A DNA stretch of 64,000 nt. Source: Pseudoips prasinana (Eukaryota; Arthropoda; Insecta; Lepidoptera; Nolidae). Location of the stretch: positions 4,536,001 to 4,600,000 of the forward strand of contig OX621241.1 in assembly GCA_951640165.1 (NCBI GenBank). Reading direction: 5' to 3'. The notes below the pieces were generated by a model. That model was not told where the DNA came from. It made no database searches and worked only from the letters and a program-made list of their open reading frames with translations. The position numbers and the translations under genes are program-made. Below, piece after piece: positions 55,958-64,000 of this stretch (within the stretch, counting starts at the first letter, position 1; every line of letters begins with the position of its first letter).

Positions 55958-56385
55958 AAAAACCCACGAGTTTAGAGAGATATGAGTTTTCTGGTCATAC
56001 TTGTTATGGGTGGGAAAAGGCGAATTCACAAAAGATATAAACTATTCAAATACGATGCATACTTATGTAAAACATTCCCTGATACAATTACTCTTAGTAC
56101 CATTAAAATGAGCTGCATTCAACTTAATTGATATTATAATTGCATACGACCGTTATTATTCGTGATTGCGTATTGTATTGTAATGTGACAGCCCTAATTT
56201 GTTTTACAAGGAAGAGTGTACACAATGTACTGTTGTGTTTTCCTTTTTTAGGGTTGCCAAAAGAATTCCTGTCATCCTGAAATCCCCAAATACATTTCGG
56301 TTACGACTAATATATAACAATCAACAACAACAACTAATATTGTAGATATATTATGTCGAGGCCCGCGCGAAGCCTATGGACGCGG
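55958..56385. other. unassigned intronic DNA
   Basis: Nothing recognised. Confidence 0.45.
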
Positions 56386-56475
56386 GCAGCAGAAAACCAG
56401 TCATTGTGTATGCCTTGTCTAGCCCTTGGGGATGCCTTTACCCAGCAGTGGACATCTTTAAGCTGATATGATGAA
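56386..56475 (+). repeat. L-family LINE 3' terminus
   Basis: GGGATGCCTTTACCCAGCAG, then TGGACATCTTTAAGCTGATA. Confidence 0.55.
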
Positions 56476-57299
56476 ACTGTGTGCGCTTGTGTTTTATATG
56501 TATTTTAAATGTCTGTAATGGTGTTTAATATTATCGTCGTGTCAAAAACGTACTTAGAAGACTAGTCAATACGAGCCCATCGGCTATCGTTTGGAAATTA
56601 AGTGATAGTGATATTTGCACTAAAAATACTCTGCGGCTTTAGACTCTGATTCTACGAGGTAATAAAGATGCGAAGTCTTATGCTCTAGGATAAAGTAATT
56701 TTGTATCCTCCATGGACCTGATGAAATTCCCTTCCGATCCACAATCAGACAAGCAGCACTCATCAAAAATTAATTAAAAATAACAACTAGTATTAATAAT
56801 TTTCACACAAAAACATTAAAACACACCTTTACAATTGAACGCATTGAAATCTGTGCATAATGACGTAGTATCCGGTGGGTAATTACTGTCCACAATGGCT
56901 ATTGTGTGACACGACGCTTCCGGTTCATCGTGCGCGCGCGCAGATCTCTATCTCTCATTGTTTTGTCGAGATGTGAGGGTGTTGTATTATATTTTGTGGC
57001 TTTTGTAAGGCGATATATTGACATCAAGCATATATATTACAGCAGCATTCAGTACGTTTTAAGGTCAGTTAGATGACAGGAGTTCGGACTCGGCGTGATA
57101 ACTCTCGATGAGAGTCAGAGATAGGAGACAAGTTAAGGAGATTTATTTTACTTTACTTTCATCAATAGAGCTGTCTTACAGATGGGTCCTCGTCCTCAGT
57201 GCGTTGAGCCTCAAGTAATCGTTACGTACAGTCAGAAACCTAATCGAATTTGACATTTAATCTATATGATCGTAATAATCTTTAGGATTATAAAAATTT
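56476..57299. other. unassigned intronic DNA
   Basis: A GCGCGCGCGC run at about 56931-56940. Nothing else recognised. Confidence 0.45.
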
Positions 57300-57495
57300 A
57301 ATGCAGCCATTACTTCTCCACAGCAGAGAAAGAGCTTCCTCTCACAATGAGAGGGGAAAGGCCATGGAGTTCACCACGCGGGCCCAGTGCTGGTTTGCAG
57401 GCTTCACAGTCATCAAGACATTTCGGAGTACGGTGAGAACCCCAACATCTTCTTGTGGCATGCTGGTTTCATCACGATGTTTTCCTTCACAGATA
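57300..57495 (+). repeat. dispersed lepidopteran repeat with TCACGATGTTTTCCTTCAC end
   Basis: ATGGAGTTCACCACGCGGGC, CCAGTGCTGGTTTGCAGGCT, and TTTCATCACGATGTTTTCCT. This form is widespread in Lepidoptera. The 66-codon ORF across it is not a gene. Confidence 0.55.
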
Positions 57496-58064
57496 ATTTA
57501 ATTCATTTCTAATACGCACATAAATTCGAAAAATCAGTGGTGTGTTTAATAGTAAAGGCCACTAAGCTATCTCGACCTAGAGACTGTTCCCACCAAATTA
57601 CCCACCACTGCATCACTCTCACTCATCCTTACAGAGATCTGCAAGGATATACAGTATGTAACGTAATTAACGCCCACCCTCAGACACATCAATTAGAATA
57701 TTATGTTGTAATCATAATACATACACTGAATTTTTAATTTAACATGTATATGCATTGTTATTTACTAAATTAGTTTCTTGGAATTAAGTTTATTTTTCTT
57801 TATTTTGTATTGAATGATGGAATTTGTATGAATACAAATGAAACTGCGATTTTAAAAGTTATTACTTCGACGACAATAATTTCCGTAGTTTTAATTATTT
57901 TGAAAAATAAATACCTAATTTGAAAATGATATAAATCGATTCAGTAAACGATTCTGAACAAACTATTTTCAGGGTGTACGTTAATTAAGTTACATGTTGT
58001 AGTTTTTTAATTTATTTAACTTTAATAATAAAACAGTTCTTTTTTTATAGGGGTAGTTCAAGCA
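57496..58064. other. unassigned intronic DNA
   Basis: Nothing recognised. Confidence 0.45.
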
Positions 58065-58170
58065 TCATCATCATATGAGCCGAAAAACTGGCCGCTGGAC
58101 AAAGGCGTCCCTCAAGCACATGCACACTGTCCAGTCTTACGCAGTTCGTACAGTGATAAACTAGATCGTC
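58065..58170 (-). repeat. L-family LINE 3' end fragment
   Basis: CATCATCATATGAGCCGAAA, then GCCGCTGGACAAAGGCGTCC. Confidence 0.5.
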
Positions 58171-58368
58171 ATACACTGAGAGAAGAGTTAAATTACTGTT
58201 TGTTTCTTTGTTTCCAGATCAGGAAGAGATTGAGGAGATTACGAGTAGAAACTTTATTATGATTTTGCCCAGGATAATATATAGAATTTTTAAAATAATA
58301 ATTTATAATATATTTTTTTTAATATCTATGACATTTCTTACCGTAGTCTGCAGCGGAATGATAGCATG

Positions 58369-58545
58369 TGTTACCTTCCTGGTAGCAAGGAAATTAACAT
58401 CACAGTCACAACAGGATACATTACATTGGAAGCTCAGTCTGTCGTCAAAGACACTGTTGCGAATGTTTAATTGGAAGACGAAGAAAAGCGACTGTGTGTG
58501 GAAATCACAAAAGTTTTACTTCAAACAGTTTTACGGTCTTAAAAG
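58369..58545 (+). pseudogene. coding-like segment, copy 1 of an inverted pair
   Basis: Starts at AATGATAGC. The plus-strand frame reads NDSMCYLPGSKEINITVTTG, then YITLEAQSVVKDTVANV, a stop, then LEDEEKRLCVEITKVLL. Two long open stretches in the same frame interrupted by one TAA suggest a decayed gene or retroelement piece. Similarity to the copy at 60115 is high across about 175 bp. The 149-codon ORF at 58208-58657 uses another frame and is probably spurious. Origin not recognised. Confidence 0.4.
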
Positions 58546-59024
58546 AACAGGAAAGACTTACAATAAAACTAGTGTATATGGGAATGGAGGGGCCCCACTT
58601 GCGTTCATGATATGTATCAATACAATCTATATTTTTATTTCTTTCTTATACATATAAAATAAAATTCTGTACTCAAGATAATGTAACTAATATTTTACAT
58701 TTTTTAACCCTTGCATTTCTGGACAGAAAAAAAACCACAGATAATATAAACAGATTGCATTTATCTTGTCTGCGTGCGGTCTGCTAAAAGCATGTTAATT
58801 TGAATTTATATAAAAATAGCAGAACTTGATCATTGTCGGTGCAACCGATAATTGGAGGCTAGATAAACTGTACTTTATGGGGACCTGGTGCTTATTTGTA
58901 CATTTCTTAGCCGGGACAAGAAAGATAATGCTCGTTAGAGGATGTTTTATCAAAATAGTTTTCTATTACAGCTCTGACCGAAACTGAAGTGTAATTATGA
59001 AAATTTAACTTTGTCTGCATTTTT

Positions 59025-59155
59025 AGATAATCTTGTAACAGTCGCTGGAAGGCGCTTGATGAGAGTAGCAAGATCGGCAATAGTTCAGATCTTAGGGGAG
59101 ACCATTGTCCATGAGTGGACGTCATTCGTCTGACATGATCATGATGATGACATGA
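59025..59155 (+). repeat. L-family LINE ORF2 tail and 3' end
   Basis: AACAGTCGCTGGAAGGCGCT, GATGAGAGTAGCAAGATCGG and CATGATCATGATGATGACAT. Confidence 0.6.
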
Positions 59156-59243
59156 CCAAAGTTTTAAGACCCAAACCTATCTAAGGAGTGGAACGTGGGC
59201 AATTAAATTTGTGAAAAAGAAAAGTTCTCGCTCTAAGTTATTC

Positions 59244-59388
59244 ACTGCACGTGTGGCGCAGCGGCTAAGACAGACGCCTCGCCGCTTCGTGTCGCGGGTT
59301 CGAGTCCCGCGTCGGACAACTATTTGTGTGACCCATAAATAGCTGTTCTGAGTCTGGATGTAATTTGTGTCCGTCAATTATATGCCCT
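59244..59388 (+). repeat. S2 tRNA-derived SINE
   Basis: ACTGCACGTGTGGCGCAGCG, then GTCGCGGGTTCGAGTCCCGC (B box), and body TGTGACCCATAAATAGCTG to TCCGTCAATTATATG. Confidence 0.75.
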
Positions 59389-59454
59389 AGTGCGGCATTT
59401 GTATTAAAAAAATAGCCACTTGATTGATAAATTACTGTCATCGTAATTGATAGG

Positions 59455-59625
59455 CGAGATTACGCACGCGATAAGTCTATGAGTGACCGCAAAAGTATTT
59501 TAAACTCTTAGTGTAGGGAATACCGGGGCACCGCAACCGTAACTTTAAGTTTATGTGTCAGATTTAGTCTTGAGACAACAGTCATTAAGCCATGTCAGAG
59601 GCTATACCCATACGATAAAGCAAGT
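59455..59625 (+). repeat. S3 SINE
   Basis: GGCGAGATTACGCACGCG, TAAGTCTATGAGTGACCGC, and ending AAGCCATGTCAGAGGC with CCCATACGATAAAGC. Confidence 0.55.
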
Positions 59626-59672
59626 ATATAAAGCTCTTTACAATATTGCATCAGCCTATATTACATATCTCA

Positions 59673-60122
59673 AGTTTTACTATAACATTGAGCTTTAAGG
59701 TCGCCAAAAGAAAAAAAACAACTAAATGGCCGATGGGTGTACTTAACATTTAGCGGATAAGTGAAGCTGGTAAAAAATTCACTAACTTCAATGAGATAAG
59801 GTAAAGAGTTCAATTTATTACAAGTAAATACTTGGAGGCATTCTTTGACTTGAGAAAAATGTGTAAGTATGTTAAACGCTGTTTTAGCAAGTATCTTGTT
59901 GTTTAATTAGCATACCACGGTTCTCTTTTAAATACTTAGTTTAATAGATGGATTATATTTTACTGAATGAAAGAGTAAAAAGTAAAGAAAAAATAAAGTA
60001 ATCTTTATTTTTTTCTTTACTTTTTACTAGTTTAGTTTAGTTTAGTTATTAGTACACCCATCGGCCATTTAGTTGTTTTTGTTTCTTTTGGCGACCTTAA
60101 AGCTCAATGTTATAGTAAAACT
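59673..60122. repeat. long inverted repeat, about 71 bp arms
   Basis: Left arm 59673-59743 (AGTTTTACTATAACATTGAG ... GATGGGTGTACT). Right arm 60051-60122 is its near-exact reverse complement. The spacer contains a second near-perfect hairpin at 59974-60028 (arms AGTAAAAAGTAAAG...). No coding content. Confidence 0.85.
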
Positions 60123-60286
60123 TTTGTGATTTCCACACACAGTCGCTTTTCTTCGTCTTCCAATTAAACTTTCGTAACAGTATCTTTGACATCAGAGCTA
60201 AGCTAAGCTTCCAATGTAATGTATCCTGTTGTGACTATGATGGGAGTTTCTTTGTCACCAGGAAGGTAACACATGCTATCATTCTT
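60115..60286 (-). pseudogene. coding-like segment, copy 2 of an inverted pair
   Basis: The minus strand reads NDSMCYLPGDKETPIIVTTG, then YITLEA, a stop, SSDVKDTVTKV, a stop, and LEDEEKRLCVEITKVLL. It is the reverse counterpart of 58369. Both copies begin at AATGATAGC and share the stop before LEDEEKR. Confidence 0.4.
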
Positions 60287-60440
60287 GTGTAAAAATACGC
60301 GTAAGTAGAATAAGAATGCCTTCTCGGTCGAATTTCTGCTACGTTCGTCAGTCTCTATGGAGTTCCTAAAATAACTTTTTGGTCCGATCCGGGATTTGAA
60401 CCTTTCATTGTCTGCGGTTGAACACGCTACCGAAAACCGC
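60270..60440 (-). repeat. S4 tRNA-derived SINE, partial
   Basis: TCTCGGTCGAATTTCTGC, then GATCCGGGATTTGAACCTTT and GGTTGAACACGCTACCG. Confidence 0.6.
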
Positions 60441-61250
60441 ACTATAGTGAAAATGTAACCGAGAACATCTTCGTAACAAAACTAGAGATATGGCTGCGTC
60501 ACTTGCAAGGTGAATCATCATAGACTAACAATCTACACAGAAAACTAAAGACAACAAAGATTGTGACATTCGATTTTTTTGGGTTCACGTACTGTACTTC
60601 ATCTAATCGATATTTTGTAACCGAAGTTAATCTTATTTGTTGTATATTATATAAATGATGTCCTAAACCTCGCTTAGTTTCATAGATAGACTGAGCTCCT
60701 TAAGTTTGTCCACTATTTACGAATATATACAGTACATTCATACACTTCCTTCATGCATACGGTCCACCTGATGGTAAGCGGATATACAACCACACCCAGG
60801 GCCTCAATTTTAAATATAATATGCCTGTATATGTATCTGATCTACCCACTCTTCAAGGTAGATGTGCTTCCCTATTCCACGCTATGCTACCCGTTACTTA
60901 AATGTTGTTAACGTTTAGCGTTTTTCAAGAGTTACGTGGTAGAGTCACTAGAGTTAATGCCTACGGATGACTTAGCAACGAGTGCCGAAAAGCAAAGCTC
61001 CTCAACTAAAAGACCACATTTCTCGGTACTCTCCATAAAAATACCGTTACACACACTATCTTCCTTATATGACTCATAAAATTATAATTAAACTGGAATA
61101 ATCGCTAGTATAAGATCGATTCCCAAAATCGATTTGGTAGTTATTCAAAAGAAAGTTTACATCAATGAATTTCCGGTCGCTCGTCGTTCATCACGATGAG
61201 CCACCGTTGCGCAATAATTTGTAAACTGGGAAATAGCTGTATGTATCATA
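60441..61250. other. mostly unassigned intronic DNA with R fragment
   Basis: An R-like fragment (TCCACCTGATGGTAAGCGGA) at about 60765-60900 and a piece of the 106 bp repeat at 60670-60735. Confidence 0.4.
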
Positions 61251-61255
61251 AGTAT

Positions 61256-61280
61256 AAAAAAAAAAAAAAAAAAAATGAAA
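61256..61280. repeat. A run
   Basis: A stretch of about 19 A residues at about 61257-61275, followed by AATGAAAAATG. Possibly a retroelement tail. Confidence 0.5.
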
Positions 61281-61479
61281 AATGTTTTATTTGTTATACA
61301 AGTAAATTTAACAACTAGTGATTGGAGTCTCCTTTTAAGCAAAAAAAAAGCCTGTGTTAGGAGACTCCGCTCTTCCAAAACTTAAAATATTAACATAGAT
61401 TACTTGTTTTAAATGTTATAAAGACAGGCGATTTAAAAAAAAAAAAAGAGAAAATTAAAACTAGACAAGAAGCATGCAA

Positions 61480-61700
61480 ATGTGTGAGTGAGAGTAGGGG
61501 TGTGTGAATGTGAGTATGAGGGTGTGTGAATGGGACTATGACTATGAAGGTGTGAGAATGGGGGTGTGTGAGTGTGAATACTAAGGAGTGTTACTGTGAG
61601 TATAAAGGTGTGTAAATGTGAATTTGAATGTTGAATGTGAGCGTCTGTGTGTATGAAAGTTAAGTGATTGCGTGGGTTTGTTAAATTTAATACAGAGTGA
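61480..61700. repeat. GTGTGAATG-rich imperfect minisatellite
   Basis: GTGTGTGAATG, GGTGTGTGAATG, GGTGTGAGAATG, GGTGTGTGAGTG and similar recur about ten times with variable spacing and TATGA interruptions. Confidence 0.7.
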
Positions 61701-63679
61701 GTGTAAGTGGCAATGAATGAATCAGACTGTATACGACAAGTACGGAAGATTAAGTGTAAGGTTATATTTTATTCCAGTAGCTTCTCCGTGTCATCATAAG
61801 TAAGTGGTTTTATCCAATTACTTACTATTTTTTTTTTTTTACTGTCAGTTAATAGTATATTAATTAATATAATAATATTAATATCCCAGGATATTATTAT
61901 TATCCATATCTATACATAAACAGCCAAAATCGTAGCCTTCAGTAAAGACCTTTAGTTTTCAGCCTAATACATTTTACAATTCGAAGTTGAAGAAGAAATG
62001 CTAACTCAATTAACGTTTTTAAGAAAAGGCTAGCAAATTACGTAAAAACAAAAAAATCTCTCTAATTATAATGATAAATAAACTTTATACAGCATCTAGA
62101 TACCTACTCTCGTTCTCCTCAAATTTCTGTCTTATTTTAACTTGCGAAATATAACCTGTCATTTAATTTTAACTTTTAGCTATACACCTAGATAAGTAAT
62201 ATTGTTTAAGTTTGTTATGATTAGATCCACGAAGCATAAATTGTCATTATGTTTTTACTTTTTGTTTTATGTCCATTTTTATTGTTATTTTTTACTATGT
62301 ATGTGTTACTTATGCCAACGAACATATATTATTATAATTTTGTTTATATCTAAGTTCTCATGTAAGTGACGTATCTATGTTCTAATGAGAATAAATGTCT
62401 TTAAACTTTAAGTTATCGATCGGTACAAATAACTAACTTTTTCAAAACCATGTTTGAGACCGAGCTTATCGAACGATAACCACATTTCTGCAGAAATTTA
62501 CGCCCCACAAGGAGAAACAATATCATTACCGAAATACGAGTATATTTTGTAATAATAATATTTTATTCCGTTGTGTAACATTTCCTTAATGGCGTCAATT
62601 AAAATCTCTCAATTAGCAACAACATGTATTCATGATAATGTAACATGGACATTAACAACTTAGTTCCGTTCGTATGTGTCACAGAGTGGTGGTAAAGCTT
62701 TTTCTGTGTTATGCAGATTACCGGGCAGTTTACATAGTAACGCGGACTATGTCGCTTGCCCCCAGCGATAATGACTTTGTATGTATGGTCCAAGTAACAA
62801 GAGCTTAACTGATAAAAAAAAATAACCTGCTGTTTAGACTAAGTATCTCGCTCTGTCATAACGTGAACGATTTACGTGTAAAAAAGAAAACAATATTAAA
62901 ATCGAGGTTTCCGTCGCCTATTTCCTCCTCCAAACTAAACCGATTTCAATTCTTGTTTTAAGAAAAAAGGAGGAGGTTCTTTTTGGCGCCATTTTTATTC
63001 ACCAGGAATTTATTACCGGTAGTGTGACATGGGCTTTTTATAGATTGTCGAGTGAAGAATCATCTAGAACAAAATTGTTCGAGATGTTTAGAATATGTAT
63101 TATTATTATATTACATTTGCATAAAAATATATTAGTCTATTATTCAAATCTACGTATATAGGGAAGCGCGGTACAAGAAAAAAATATACTATAGTACATA
63201 CATACACAACTTTGAACATTCCATATCCGCCGATGGTACCTACCTGTATTTGCTTATATTGGGATAATGTGTTTATTGGCAATAAAGCGTACTCTATATA
63301 AGGCGTTCTTTTTTAACCTATAGATTACTCACCTACTGAATATGAATGCAATGTATTTAGATTCCTGATACTTGGGCCGCATTAAGGTGCGCCGGCGCAG
63401 GCCAGGGGACCCGCCTTTTGCCGTTTCCCTGACGACGTTTTAGAGCAAAATGTCGGCTCAAATCACTATTTATTACCGGGTTATTTCGCAACTAAACACA
63501 CGTTGGTTGAAGTCTCACTTCGCCATCATCTGGCTGGCATCATATTATTTTCTTCGGTAGACTGAATTCTTTATATAAAAGACGATGATGTACTGATCAA
63601 GATTCTTTCTGCAAAGTATATAAATTACATATGTAGATCTAATTCATTGATATTAAAAAGTTCTTACTTATTTTATTTT
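61701..63679. other. unassigned intronic DNA
   Basis: Contains a short S1 terminus-like hairpin (AATATCCCAGGATATT) at 61890-61905 and a GC-richer patch at 63385-63450 (GTGCGCCGGCGCAGGCC). Nothing else recognised. Confidence 0.4.
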
Positions 63680-63840
63680 TTCCGTGCTCTCCGAGACACG
63701 GGGGTATGATACCAACTCCCAGACTTCAGGGTAATACGCAGCAATTTTTTTTAACACAATTACCGGGAGCCGGACCCGGGATTAGAACCCAAGACCTCAC
63801 TATCTACCTCACTGCTAGACCAATGAGACAGTCACATGTG
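63680..63840 (-). repeat. S4 tRNA-derived SINE
   Basis: CCGTGCTCTCCGAGACACGG, GATACCAACTCCCAGACTTC and CCGGACCCGGGATTAGAACC, ending at a degraded A box near ACTGCTAGACCAATGAG. Confidence 0.65.
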
Positions 63841-64000
63841 TATACGCAATATACAAATAATACAATATAATTGACCGTATGCTACCAATACCTCCTAAAT
63901 GTATTGACAAGATGTTTACAGAAGAACATAAAAACTGAATATCATTAATATTAGATTTGTTAACTGAAATGCAAGTGTAATATAAATGCTATTATATTAT

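Noticed and set aside
58208..58657. 149-codon plus-strand ORF
   Set aside because: The longest clean frame in the area, but its composition is Ile/Phe/Lys-rich and it crosses the coding-like segment in another frame than the one shared with the inverted copy. No domain recognised.
63385..63450. GC-rich patch as a possible promoter or exon
   Set aside because: Short, with a donor-like site at 63337 but no coding frame or acceptor that fits.

Overview
The window looks like genomic DNA from a lepidopteran insect (moth or butterfly). It is AT-rich, carries almost no long ORFs, and is packed with the short dispersed repeats typical of Lepidoptera: several tRNA-derived SINE families, a SINE whose head resembles 5S rRNA, 3' ends of non-LTR retrotransposons, and fold-back MITEs. 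The species and superfamily cannot be fixed from the sequence alone.

One host gene is supported. Six exons on the minus strand (38282-38094, 18581-18509, 17812-17648, 814-686, 442-282 and 194-1, in transcription order) each have consensus acceptor and donor sites, except that the last runs off the left edge. Their phases join without a break (0/0, 0/1, 1/1, 1/1, 1/0, 0/...), giving about 303 uninterrupted codons. The product matches the outspread (osp) / myosin phosphatase Rho-interacting protein (MPRIP, M-RIP) family. The first exon is the C-terminal part of the first PH domain. The middle exons encode a low-complexity linker. The last opens a second PH-like domain at the left edge. Both the 5' part (first half of PH1 and upstream) and the 3' part (rest of PH2 and the coiled coil) lie outside the window.

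The rest is intron. Intron lengths are more than 25.7 kb (38283 to the right edge), 19.5 kb, 695 bp, 16.8 kb, 243 bp and 87 bp. The large introns hold the mobile-element load. Main families, named here only for convenience: S1, a tRNA-headed SINE whose body ends in ATATCCTGGGACATT-like sequence and which carries at least three different heads; S2, a second tRNA-headed SINE (4 copies); S3, a 5S-rRNA-like SINE (about 10 copies or pieces); S4, a third tRNA-headed SINE (5 copies); L, CR1/Jockey-like 3' ends finishing in a GAT/ATG microsatellite; RT, RTE-like 3' ends starting CTAGCTGTGCC; R, a repeat centred on CACCTGATGGTAAGTGATCA; M1, a 242 bp palindromic MITE (3 copies); M2, a TA-flanked MITE (2 copies).

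No functional tRNA, rRNA, CRISPR or complete transposase/reverse transcriptase gene is visible. The most useful unexplained structures are: M2 insertion with a readable empty site; exact nesting of RT and M1 elements inside S1; near-perfect 20-30 bp snap-back palindromes at several loci; an inverted duplicate of a coding-like segment at 58.4 and 60.2 kb joined to a long inverted repeat; and the 5S-like SINE heads. I did not find convincing evidence of a new multi-gene system.
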